64,000 bases of DNA from Marinovum algicola. Its GTDB lineage: Bacteria; Pseudomonadota; Alphaproteobacteria; Rhodobacterales; Rhodobacteraceae. Shown here one piece after another: positions 26,878 to 36,668 of this stretch. The stretch spans positions 35,337 through 99,336 of the forward strand of contig NZ_FNYY01000017.1 of the NCBI RefSeq assembly GCF_900109145.1. Reading direction: 5' to 3'. Position 1 is the first letter of the stretch, and each line of letters begins with the position of its first letter. A program made the position numbers and the translations under genes. The notes beneath the pieces were generated by a model, which saw nothing but the letters and a program-made list of their open reading frames with translations, had not been told where the DNA came from and did not search any database.

Positions 26878-28161
26878 TTATTGCGGGCCCAGCACGAGGT
26901 TGGGCAGGAAGGTCACGATCTGCGGCACATAGGTCAGCAGGATCAGCACGGCGAAAAGCGGCAGCAGCATCGGCAGCACGGCCAGGGTCACCCGCTCGAA
27001 GCGGACGCGGCCGACCTCCGAGACGATGTAGAGCCCGATGCCCATCGGCGGCGTGGCGATGCCGATCAGCAGGCCCAGCTGGATGATGATGCCGAAATGC
27101 ACCCGGTCGATGCCGTAGGCGTCGATCAGCGGCAGCAGCGTCGGCACCAGGATCAGCTTGGCCGGCACGCCCTCGACGACACAGCCGACGAGCACGATGA
27201 AGATCAGCAGCAGCGCCAGAAAGACATGCCGGCTCTCGGTCAGCGAAAAGGTCCAGTCGGCCAGTTTCTGCGGCGTCTGGTCGATCGCCAGCAACCAGCC
27301 CATGGCAATCGAAAAGGCGATGATGATCATGATCACCGAAGTCATCATCGCTGTATCCGACAGCGCCTGGACAAAGTTGCGCAGGGTCAGCTCGCGATAC
27401 CAGATGCCAAGCCCGATGCAGTAGAGGCAGGCCAGCACCCCGGCCTCGGTGGCGGTGACAAAGCCGAACAGGATGCTGCCCAGGATGATGCCAGGCGCGA
27501 TCAGCGCGGCAAAGCCGTGACGGGCGGTGCCCACCACCTGCCGCGGGGTGGCGCGGGGTTGGGTCGGAAATTGCTCGAAACCGGCGCGCAGCCGCACATA
27601 GATCATCAGCGCCAGCCCGACGGTCAGCCCCGGCACCAGCCCGGCAAGGAACATCCGTTCGATGCTCTGCTGCGCCAGAAAGGCATAGATCACCAGCCCG
27701 ATCGACGGCGGGATCAGCGGCCCGATCACCGAAGAGGCGACGGTGATCGCCGCGGCGAAATCGGCCTTGTAGCCGCGTTCGCGCATCGCCTTGATCTCGA
27801 TTGCGCCCAGCCCGGCGCAATCGGCCACCGCCGCGCCCGAGATGCCGGCAAAGATCATCGACGACAGGATGTTGACCTGCGCCAGCCCGGCCTTGAGATG
27901 GCCGACCAGCGCATTGGCAAAGGCAAAGATGCGCTCGGTCACGCCGGTGGCGTTCATCAGGTTGCCCGCCATGATGAAAAAGGGCACCGCGGTCAGCGAG
28001 GCCTTGTTGACCCCCTCGAGCATCTGCTGCGGGATGATCTGCATCGCCGAGGAGAAATCCGAAGTGGCAAAGGTCAGCACCGTCGCCGCGCCGATGGCGA
28101 TGGAAACGGGCACGCGCACCAGGATCAACGCGATGAAGGTTCCGATCAGGATCCAGGCCAT
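26878..28161 (-). CDS. dctM: TRAP transporter large permease (DctM)
   Basis: This 427-aa membrane protein has a dozen hydrophobic stretches and the DctM hallmarks (FFIMAGNLMNATGVTERIFAFA, MIFAGISGAAVADCAGLG, GPLIPPSIGLVIYAF). It is the ion-coupled channel subunit of a tripartite carboxylate-type importer. It follows dctQ by 3 nt. A Na+-driven mechanism is expected for the family. Confidence 0.92.
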   Translation of the reverse strand: MAWILIGTFIALILVRVPVSIAIGAATVLTFATSDFSSAMQIIPQQMLEGVNKASLTAVPFFIMAGNLMNATGVTERIFAFANALVGHLKAGLAQVNILSSMIFAGISGAAVADCAGLGAIEIKAMRERGYKADFAAAITVASSVIGPLIPPSIGLVIYAFLAQQSIERMFLAGLVPGLTVGLALMIYVRLRAGFEQFPTQPRATPRQVVGTARHGFAALIAPGIILGSILFGFVTATEAGVLACLYCIGLGIWYRELTLRNFVQALSDTAMMTSVIMIIIAFSIAMGWLLAIDQTPQKLADWTFSLTESRHVFLALLLIFIVLVGCVVEGVPAKLILVPTLLPLIDAYGIDRVHFGIIIQLGLLIGIATPPMGIGLYIVSEVGRVRFERVTLAVLPMLLPLFAVLILLTYVPQIVTFLPNLVLGPQ

Positions 28162-28164
28162 GGG

Positions 28165-28728
28165 TCAGCTCTCCGGGTGATGGTCGGCGACGTTCTCGGG
28201 CATCCCGGCGCCGATCTTGGCCAGGTCGAGAAGCGCGGTCAGCGTTACCAGCGCGGCCGAGACGAACAGCGGGATCGACAGCGCCAGCCGCGGCAGTTCG
28301 AAACCGGCGGGCAGGATCGCACCGTCATAGACCCCGCGTGAGGTGGCGATGACCTTGGGCAATTGCCACAGCAGCACGCCGGTCACCGAAAGCGTCGCGG
28401 CATCGCTCAGAAGCCGGGTGACGGCCATGCCGGCGGGGCCGAACAGACCGGCGATGAAATCGACGCGCACATCCTTGAGCCGCACGTACATGGCGAAAAA
28501 GCCGAAGAAGCTGAGCCAGATGAAAAACACCATGGTCCAGGGCCACATCCAGTACGGCGCGAGGCTCATCGGCCGCAGGATGATGGTGGCCACCGTCAGT
28601 CCCAGCATCACCAGCAGGCAGACATTCGACAGCCACATGAAGATGCCGCCCAGATCCCAGTTCAGCCGGTCGATCCGGTTGAGGGCCCGCTGTCGCGGGC
28701 CCCCGGGAGTATAGTCGTAAGGCGTCAC
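28165..28728 (-). CDS. dctQ: TRAP transporter small permease (DctQ)
   Basis: This 187-aa protein has four predicted spans (about 30-50, 65-85, 105-130 and 150-175) and a conserved WPWTMVFFIWLSFFGFFAMY stretch typical of DctQ. It pairs with DctM. Its start overlaps the binding-protein stop by 4 nt (ATGA). Confidence 0.88.
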   Translation of the reverse strand: MTPYDYTPGGPRQRALNRIDRLNWDLGGIFMWLSNVCLLVMLGLTVATIILRPMSLAPYWMWPWTMVFFIWLSFFGFFAMYVRLKDVRVDFIAGLFGPAGMAVTRLLSDAATLSVTGVLLWQLPKVIATSRGVYDGAILPAGFELPRLALSIPLFVSAALVTLTALLDLAKIGAGMPENVADHHPES

Positions 28729-29726
28729 TGGCCGGAGGCCCGGCTGGCCTCGACCGCCGCCATGAAGCCTTCGGGCAGCTCGCCCTGCGCGGCCATATCG
28801 TCGTAGAAGCTCTGCATCTTCTCGACCAGCGGTGCCGTGTCGAGCACGCTGAAGGTGGCGCCGGCCTCCTCCATCCGCGCAATGCTCTCTTCGGCGACGC
28901 CGAACATCACCTCCTGCGAATAATCGCCGGCCTCCTCATAGGCCTTGAGCAGCCCAGCGCGGGTCTCCTCGTCAAGCGCGGCAAGCGCCTGTTCGTTGAC
29001 CATGAAACCGATCGACTGCCAATATTCGTCGTGGCGGGTGATATAGGGCGCGACCTCGTTGAAGCGCATCGATTCGACCAGCGCGATCGGCGAGTTCACG
29101 GCCTGCACGATGCTCTTGGAGATGCCCTGATAGACCTCGGTCCACGGCAGGGTGATGACCTCGGCGCCAAGGTGGTCCCAGGTCTCGATGGCCACCTTGT
29201 TCTCATGCATCCGCAGCTTGACGCCCGCGATGTCGGCGGCGCTCTCGATCGGCACGTTGGACACCATCACCCGGTACGGCCCGCGCAGCACCTGCGTCGG
29301 ATCTCCCAGCGGCCGCACGCCGGATTGTTCAGCGGCGTTGTCGAACCAGCCGGTCACCGTCTCGGAGGTCATGAACCGCTGCCAGTGATCGTAATCGTCA
29401 AAGGCGAAGGCGGCGGCGACCCAAGCCAGCGCCGGCTCCCATTTCTTCATGTAGCCGAAGCCCTCGGCGTAGACCTGGATGATATTGGCCTGCAATTGCT
29501 CGAGTACCGCGTCTTCCTTGCCGAGCTGCTCGTTCGGAAAGACATCGATCTTGAGCTCGCCATCGGTGTATTCCTCGGTCAGCTCGGCGAACTTGGCGAA
29601 CACCTGCCCCTCGGGGCTGTCCACCGGCATCTTGGTCGCCATGCGCCAGGTGGTCTCGGCCAGCGCCGGGCCGGCCAGCGCCAGCGCCAGCGCGGTGGTC
29701 AGGGTCAGTCGCATCGTCTTGGTCAT
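28725..29726 (-). CDS. dctP: TRAP transporter periplasmic binding protein (DctP)
   Basis: This 333-aa exported protein has a signal peptide (MTKTMRLTLTTALALALAGP, cleaved near ALA) followed by TTWRMATKMPVDSPEGQVF. It also carries the conserved substrate-carboxylate arginine region SAADIAGVKLRMHENK and the QGISKSIVQAVNSP segment. The start at 29726 was chosen for the signal peptide; a further 54 codons of open frame upstream are not signal-like. The substrate is probably an organic acid or amide product linked to the creatininase-family enzyme (inference). Confidence 0.88.
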   Translation of the reverse strand: MTKTMRLTLTTALALALAGPALAETTWRMATKMPVDSPEGQVFAKFAELTEEYTDGELKIDVFPNEQLGKEDAVLEQLQANIIQVYAEGFGYMKKWEPALAWVAAAFAFDDYDHWQRFMTSETVTGWFDNAAEQSGVRPLGDPTQVLRGPYRVMVSNVPIESAADIAGVKLRMHENKVAIETWDHLGAEVITLPWTEVYQGISKSIVQAVNSPIALVESMRFNEVAPYITRHDEYWQSIGFMVNEQALAALDEETRAGLLKAYEEAGDYSQEVMFGVAEESIARMEEAGATFSVLDTAPLVEKMQSFYDDMAAQGELPEGFMAAVEASRASGQ

Positions 29727-29838
29727 GGTCTTCTCTCCGTGTTGGGGGCTGCGCGACCGGTTGTCCGGTTCATGATGTCTTTGCTTGGCAGCCGGGGGTT
29801 GGCGGTTCGGTGTCGGCCGGTCCGCGGGATGGGGTCGG

Positions 29839-30648
29839 TCAGTCGTGCAGGCCCGGGGCGACATGGTCGCGCACCAGCGTGGCGCCAATGGCGGCCAGCC
29901 GCGCCACCAGCCTGTCGCCGGTCTCGGCCGAGCAGAGCGTCGGGTCGCAGCCGAAGGCGCCGGTCTCGGTGGCCTCCAGCGCCTCGATCGGCACCTGTAT
30001 CCTGGCGCCGTCGACGGTGACGGTGTTGAAACCGGAAATCGCCAGCCCCTTGATCTCGGCGCCTTCGGGAGCCGGCCGGATTAGGTCGGGGCGCAGCAGG
30101 TCGGGATAGAAATGCAGCCCGACCGAGGTCAGCGGATCGCCGCCATGGCCCGAGGATTTCGCCGCCTGCTCCGGGCCGATCAATCCCGGCAGCTCGCCAT
30201 AGGCCACTTGCCACAGATACATCGACGGCACGAAAAGCCCGGCCTTCTGGCGCCAGCGCAGCGTCACCTCGGTGATCGCCGGCACATTGCCGCCATGGCC
30301 GTTGACGATCATCACCTTGCGGATGCCGTGCCGGTTGAGACAGGCGAACATGTCGTCGAGAATGCCGCACAACGTGGCATGGCTGATCGAGATCCCGCCA
30401 TGGCTGCTGTCAAAGTAATCGCGTCCGCCAAAGGGGATCACCGGCGCCACAAAGGTCGCCACGCCCTCGGCGCGGGCCGCCTTGGCGATCTCCACCGCCA
30501 TCAGGTCGGCGGCCAGATAATCGCCCATCGGCGCATGGATGCCCTGATCCTCGAGCGAGCCCATCGGCAGCAGCACGACGGCCTCTGCGGTCAGGGCCTG
30601 CCGCGCCTCTTCCGAGGTCAGTTCCGCCATGCGGATCTTGTTGATCAT
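29839..30648 (-). CDS. Creatininase-family amidohydrolase
   Basis: This 269-aa protein has the family metal motifs GSLEDQGIHAPMGDYLAAD (Glu, His, Asp ligands), HGGISISHATL and NGHGGN. Creatininase relatives open cyclic amides or remove formyl/amide groups with two metal ions. The start at 30648 fits the first conserved segment and is preceded by AAGGAG. It is the first gene of an operon with a TRAP transporter and RraA-like protein, so it likely opens an imported cyclic amide or lactam (inference). Confidence 0.84.
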   Translation of the reverse strand: MINKIRMAELTSEEARQALTAEAVVLLPMGSLEDQGIHAPMGDYLAADLMAVEIAKAARAEGVATFVAPVIPFGGRDYFDSSHGGISISHATLCGILDDMFACLNRHGIRKVMIVNGHGGNVPAITEVTLRWRQKAGLFVPSMYLWQVAYGELPGLIGPEQAAKSSGHGGDPLTSVGLHFYPDLLRPDLIRPAPEGAEIKGLAISGFNTVTVDGARIQVPIEALEATETGAFGCDPTLCSAETGDRLVARLAAIGATLVRDHVAPGLHD

Positions 30649-30670
30649 GAGGGGCTCCTTGAAATGCTTG

Positions 30671-30689
30671 TCACTGTCACATGCAGTGA
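30671..30689. promoter_or_regulatory. Inverted repeat upstream of creatininase gene
   Basis: TCACTG (30671-30676) and CAGTGA (30684-30689) form perfect 6-bp arms with a 7-nt spacer, 22-41 nt before the creatininase ATG. It is placed where a repressor or an attenuating hairpin would act. Confidence 0.4.
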
Positions 30690-30703
30690 ACCGGTCGCGG
30701 GCG

Positions 30704-30720
30704 GCGCCGTCCAATTCAAA
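30704..30720 (-). promoter_or_regulatory. Shared 17-bp upstream element, copy 1
   Basis: On the minus strand this reads TTTGAATTGGACGGCGC. It matches positions 42103-42119 at 16 of 17 bases, including an identical 12-mer ATTGGACGGCGC. It lies 55 nt upstream of the creatininase start. A shared element before two catabolic operons suggests a common regulator or promoter. Confidence 0.5.
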
Positions 30721-30779
30721 GGGTTTGTCAGCCGATAGAGAAAATTTTTGCCGTGCCGCCAGAGGCTTGGCGGCGCCTC

Positions 30780-32123
30780 TCAGGCGCCCTCGTGGAGCGG
30801 ACCGGCGGCGGCCGCCGCCCGGCGCGCGCCGGGCAGCCGGGCAAGGCGGAATGGCGCGGGATCGACCAGCGGCGCGGCGCCGGTGGCCAGTTCCGCCGCC
30901 AGTTGCCCGGCGCCGGGGCCCAGCCCGAAACCATGGCCGGAAAAGCCGGTGGCGATCACCAGCCCCGAGATCCCGGGGGCCTGGTCGATCACCGGCACCC
31001 CGTCCGGGGTCACGTCGATGATCCCGCCCCAGCGCTCGCGCACCGGCACGCCGGCAAGCGCCGGAAAGCTGTGGCAGACGTCGCGCAGCGCGGCCGCCAG
31101 CAGCCGGTCCTGCGGCGCGGGGTCGAGCACCCGGCAGCGCTCGAACGGGCTGATCTCGTCGCCGCGCCAGCGCCGCGGCGTGACCAGCGTGTCGATCAGG
31201 CTGCGATCCACGGTCAGGGAAATCTCGCGGCGGTTCTGCCGCAGCCCGGCGGCAAAGCGCGGCGCCTGGCGCAGCAGATCATGGGTGAGCTGCACCGGCG
31301 TGCGGCCGCGGCGCGCCACGGTATAGCCACCGTCGGCCCGCGGCCGGATGCCAAAACGACCGGTGCCGAGCGCCAGCGCCGGGCCGCCGGCCACCGGCGC
31401 GGTGCGCAGCACCGAGCTGCGCACCCGCACCTGTGGCAGATCGATCCCGAGATTGCCGCAGAACAGCCGCGACCAGGCTCCGGCCGCAAGGATGGCGGCG
31501 CCGCAGCGGATCACCCCGCGCTCGGTCACCACCGCCGACACCCGGCCGGCCTCGGTCTCCAGCCCGCGCACGGCGCAATTGGTGAGCACGGCGGCCCCGG
31601 CGTCGCGCGCGCCCTCGGCCAGCGCCGGCGCCGCCAGCGCCGGTTCGGCGCGGCCGTCGTCTGCGGTCATCAGCGCCGTCGTGGCGGCCAGCCGCGCGCC
31701 GGGAAAGTGATCGGCCAGCCCGGCGCGATCCAGCCGCGTGACCCCGAGGCCGAAACGCCGAGCCTCGGCCTCGACCCGGTCGAGCCAGGCCTCCTCGCGC
31801 GCACTGCCGGCGCCATAGACGATGCCGCAGCGGCGAAAGCCGGTGTCGCGGCCGATGCGGGCGTTCAGCCCGGCCCAGAGCGTCAGGCTCGCGATGCCCA
31901 GCGGATATTCCGCCGCCGCCCGGCCCATGCGCCGCACCCAGCCCCAGTTGCGCCCCGATTGCTCGCCTGCGATCCGGCCCTTTTCCAGCAGCGCCACCCG
32001 CAGCCCCTGCTCCGCCGCCCAGAGCGCCGCCGAACAGCCGATGATGCCGCCGCCGATGACCACCAGGTCCACCGCCTCGGGCAGATCGGCGTCGCCCGCC
32101 ACCGTCGTCACCCAGGGCCGCAT
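30780..32123 (-). CDS. FAD-dependent amino-acid oxidase/dehydrogenase (DAO family)
   Basis: This 447-aa flavoprotein has the N-terminal dinucleotide motif VVIGGGIIGCSAALWAAE followed by the acidic ribose-binding region (ALLEKG), and the C-terminal FAD contact segment GVPVIDQAPGISGLVIATGFSGHG that DAO proteins use. It probably oxidises an amine or amino-acid product of the operon. The ATG at 32123 overlaps the SDR stop (TGATG); a GTG one codon earlier is less likely. It is the last gene of the eight-gene hyu-dpp operon. Confidence 0.86.
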   Translation of the reverse strand: MRPWVTTVAGDADLPEAVDLVVIGGGIIGCSAALWAAEQGLRVALLEKGRIAGEQSGRNWGWVRRMGRAAAEYPLGIASLTLWAGLNARIGRDTGFRRCGIVYGAGSAREEAWLDRVEAEARRFGLGVTRLDRAGLADHFPGARLAATTALMTADDGRAEPALAAPALAEGARDAGAAVLTNCAVRGLETEAGRVSAVVTERGVIRCGAAILAAGAWSRLFCGNLGIDLPQVRVRSSVLRTAPVAGGPALALGTGRFGIRPRADGGYTVARRGRTPVQLTHDLLRQAPRFAAGLRQNRREISLTVDRSLIDTLVTPRRWRGDEISPFERCRVLDPAPQDRLLAAALRDVCHSFPALAGVPVRERWGGIIDVTPDGVPVIDQAPGISGLVIATGFSGHGFGLGPGAGQLAAELATGAAPLVDPAPFRLARLPGARRAAAAAGPLHEGA

Positions 32124-32832
32124 CACAGCCCCGGCTCGTAGCGCCAGTTCACCGCCAGTTCGGAGACGCTGGCGCTGTTCGGCAGGCGCACGATCTCGGT
32201 TACCAGCCGGCCCAGATCCGCGGGCTGGGTGATCTCCTCGCGCGGCAGATCGTGGCGCAGGGTCATGTCGGTGGCGGTGAAACCGGGGCAGATGGCGCAG
32301 GCCCGCACGCCGCTGTCCCAGCCGGCCCGGCGGGCGGCATGAGACAGCGCTACAGCGGCATGTTTGGTCATCTGGTAGCCGGCGTTCAACCCCAGCACCC
32401 GCTTGCCCGAGAGCGAGGCCAGCACGATCACCCGGCCCTGCCCCGACCGGCAGAGCGCCGGCAGCGCCGCCCGGGTCAGCCGGAACGGCGCCTTGACGTT
32501 CACCGCCAGCAATTGCTCGAGCGCCGTTTCCATCTCGTCATCGGGCTGCGGCGCCTCCGGCATCAGCTCCAGCGGGCCGCCGGTTCCGGCATTGTTGACC
32601 AGCACGTCGATGCGGCCGAACTGCGCCTCGGTCGCTGCCACAAAAGCGCGGGCGGCGGCCGGATCGGCGGCATCGTAAGGCACCTCGAGCGGATCGAGCG
32701 CGGCGATCTCGGGCGGCAGGCTGCCGGCGCGGCGCAGCCCCAGCGCCAGCCGGTAGCCGCGCGCCGCCAGCGCCTGCGCAATCGCCGCCCCGATGCCGCG
32801 GTTGCCGCCGGTGATCATCGCCACCGGCGCAC

Positions 32833-32836
<4 letters not shown>
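32123..32836 (-). CDS. Short-chain dehydrogenase/reductase
   Basis: This 237-aa SDR has TGGNRGIGAAIAQALAARG (cofactor loop), NNAG (NNAGTGG), VLASLSGKR with catalytic Ser, and YQMTKHAA (Tyr and Lys). The C-terminal PG motif (ICPGFTATDM) is present. The start at 32836 overlaps the ATPase gene stop by 4 nt. It probably reduces or oxidises an intermediate of the operon's pathway; substrate unknown. Confidence 0.86.
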
Positions 32837-33833
<997 letters not shown>

Positions 33834-33834
<1 letters not shown>

Positions 33835-35702
33835 CAGCAGACCTCCTTCCAGCGGATACAGCGCGAGCTGCGGGACGCCTCCGGGTGGCTGGTTTCCGGC
33901 ACCCGGCTGGTGCATTGTGGCAGCGCATGATCGCAGCGCGGCGCAAACCGGCAGCCCGGTGGCATGTCATGCGGCGGCGGCACGCTGCCGGGAATGGCGC
34001 GCAGCTGATCTGCCGCGCCCTCGGGGACCGAGGCGATCAGCGCCGCGGTATAGGGGTGTTTCGGCCGGGCAAAGACCTCGGCCACCGGCCCGGTCTCGAC
34101 CACCTCTCCGGCGTACATGACCACCACCCGGTCGGCCAGTTCCGAGACAACCGCAAGGTCATGGGTGACAAAGATCAGCCCCATGTCCGGCGTGTCGGTC
34201 TTGAGCTTGCGGAACAGGTCGAGGATCTGGGCCTGGATCGTCGGGTCGAGCGCGGTGGTCGGTTCGTCGGCCACCAGCAGCCGGGGAGAATTGGCCACCG
34301 CCAGGGCGATCATCGCGCGCTGGCGCTGCCCGCCCGAAAGCTCATGCGGATAGGCGCGGCGGCGGCGTTCGGGATCGGGAATGCCGACATGGCGCAGCAG
34401 CTCGACGACGCGGGCCTGCACCGCGCGCTCGCCGGTCAGCCCGCCGGCGCGCAGCGCCTCGGCCAGCTGGTCGCCGACCCGGTGCACCGGGTTGAGCGCC
34501 GCGGCGGCGTCCTGAAACACCATCGACACCTCCGGCCCGCGCAGCGCCCGAAACGCCTCTTCGTCCAGTTGCGCCAGGTCGAGCACCGCGCCGTCGCGGG
34601 TGCGATAGCGCATCTCGCCGGCGCTCACCCGAAGCTGGTCGGGCAGAAGCCCGAGCAGCGCCAGGCTGGTGAGCGTCTTGCCCGATCCGCTCTCGCCGAC
34701 CAGCGCCACGGTCTCGCCCGGCATCACCGTCAGCATGGCACGGCGCACCAAGTCGATCTGCGGCGTCCGGCCGACCGAGATGGCGAGGTTGCGGATCTCG
34801 ACCAGCGGCCCGTTGTCGTCCGCGGCCCCGGGCCGCCGCGCCGCCGCCGTCTTGCGCCGCCCCGGCCGCCGCATCCACAGCGCGCCGCCCTTCGTCACCT
34901 CGCGCGGGTCGAGCGCGGTTTGCAGCCGGTCGCAGAGCAGGTTGAAGGTCAGGATGGTGCCGGCCAGCGCCAGCGACGGCCAGACCAGCAGCATCGGCGC
35001 CTGTTCCATCGCGCCCCGGGCTGCGCGGATCATCAGCCCCCAGGACGGCGTCGGCGGCACCACGCCCAGGCCGAGGAAGCTCAGCCCGCTCTCGATCACC
35101 ATGGCCGAGGCCACCACCAGCGACATCTGTACCAGCAGCGGCGGCAGCACGTTGGGCAGGATGGTGCGGCCGAGGATGGTCAGCGGCGGCGCGCCCATGG
35201 CGCGCTGCGCGGTGACGTAATCCAGCCCGCGCACCTGAAGCGTCGCGGCATAGGCAACGCGGGCGTAATTCGGGGTATAGAGCAGCGTCAGCGCCAGGAT
35301 CAGCGGCCAGGTGCCGGCGCCGAGGATGGTCACCACCAGCAGCGCCAGCAACAGCGGCGGCAGGCACAGCAGCACCTCGGCGGCGCGCACCGTCAGCACT
35401 TCGACGACGCCGCGGAAATAGCCGCCGAGCAGGCCCAGCAGGGTGCCGATCGTGGCCGCCGCCAGGGCCGAGCCGACGGCAATGAACAGCGAGGCCCGCC
35501 CGCCCCAGATCAGCCGCGCCAGCACGTCGCGGCCGAACTCGTCCTGGCCCAGCCAATGCGCGGCCGAGGGGCCGGCGAAACGGTTCGGGATGTCCATGGC
35601 GCGCACGTCGTGCAGCGGCAGAAGCGGCGCCAGCAGCAGCACGGTGACAAGCGCGAGGACGATGCCGCCGGGCAGCAGCAGTTTTCGGGTCGATCGGCTC
35701 AT
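33834..35702 (-). CDS. Fused peptide-type ABC permease (DppC) and ATPase (DppD)
   Basis: This 622-aa single chain joins two subunits that are normally separate. Residues 1 to about 270 are a DppC-type permease (HWLGQDEFGRDVLARLIWGG; EAA-like loop VTAQRAMGAPPLTILGRTI). From about 300 a DppD-type ATPase follows, with Walker A GESGSGKT, signature [11 protein letters not shown], Walker B LLVADEPTTALD and the C-terminal Cys motif CRFAPRCDHALPQC. The linker is basic and proline/alanine-rich. The frame runs uninterrupted across the join with no internal stop. It overlaps dppB by 4 nt and dppF by 1 nt. Confidence 0.88.
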
Positions 35703-36658
35703 GGCGTCACCAGCGAGATACGCGGGTCGAGTGCGGCATTGACCACGTCCACCACGAGGTTGAGAAAGACAAAGAGCACCGAGATCGTCATCACGATACC
35801 GACCACCTCGGGATAGTCCCGGGCGTCGACGGCGGCGACGAGATAGCCCGACAGACCCGGCCAGTTGAACACGAATTCGACCAGCACGGTGCCGCCGATG
35901 AGCGTGCCCATCTCGAGCCCCAGCACCGTCAGCACCGGGATCAGCGCATTGCGCACCACATGGCGGCGCAGGATGGTGTTGCGGCCCAGCCCCTTGGCGC
36001 GGGCGGTGCGCACATGGTCGCGCTCAAGCACCTCCAGCACCGAGGCGCGGGTCATCCGGGTGATCACCGCCCAGAGGCTCAGCGCCACGGTGCCGGCCGG
36101 CAGGATCAGCAGTTTCAGGTGTTGCACCGGATCCTCCGAGAACGGCACGAAGCCGCCCGCCGGCAGCCATTTCAGCTGTTGCGCAAAGATCAGGATCACC
36201 ACCGAGCCGACCACGAAGACCGGCGTCGACAGCGCCGCAGAGGCCAGCAACGAAACGAAACCGTCGGCCTTGCCGCCGGCGCGGATCGCCGCCCAGGTGC
36301 CCAGCGGCACCCCCGCCAGACTGGCCAGCAGGGCGGCGGTGAAGATCACCTCGAGCGTGCGCGGCAGGCGCGTGGCGATCTGTTCCATCACCGGCGCGCC
36401 GTCACGGAACGACGCGCCGAGATCGCCCGAGAGCAGCCCCCCCAGATGGTCGAGATACTGCTGCCACAGCGGGGCGTTGAGCCCCATCTTCTCGCGCAGC
36501 GCGGCCACCGCCTGCGGGTCGGGCGCGATGCTGCCCTGGCTCAGCAGAAGTTCCGCCGGATCCCCGGGGATCAGGTGCAGCAACAGGAAGACCAGCGTCA
36601 CCACCACCCAGACCAGGAAGATCGCGACGAGACTGCGGTAGGCTATGTATCTGACCAT
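35699..36658 (-). CDS. Peptide-type ABC transporter permease (DppB family)
   Basis: This 319-aa membrane protein starts with the typical DppB first span (VRYIAYRSLVAIFLVWVVVT), followed by the periplasmic segment LLHLIPGDPAEL, and carries the cytoplasmic loop HVRTARAKGLGRNTILRRHV. It forms the channel with the DppC part of the fusion. It lies 10 nt after the binding-protein gene. Confidence 0.9.
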   Translation of the reverse strand: MVRYIAYRSLVAIFLVWVVVTLVFLLLHLIPGDPAELLLSQGSIAPDPQAVAALREKMGLNAPLWQQYLDHLGGLLSGDLGASFRDGAPVMEQIATRLPRTLEVIFTAALLASLAGVPLGTWAAIRAGGKADGFVSLLASAALSTPVFVVGSVVILIFAQQLKWLPAGGFVPFSEDPVQHLKLLILPAGTVALSLWAVITRMTRASVLEVLERDHVRTARAKGLGRNTILRRHVVRNALIPVLTVLGLEMGTLIGGTVLVEFVFNWPGLSGYLVAAVDARDYPEVVGIVMTISVLFVFLNLVVDVVNAALDPRISLVTP

Positions 36659-36668
36659 CGGGGACCGC

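Noticed and set aside
26236..28341. A 701-codon plus-strand frame opposite the RraA and dctM genes
   Set aside because: Composition dominated by His, Gln, Arg and Asp; complementary-strand artefact.
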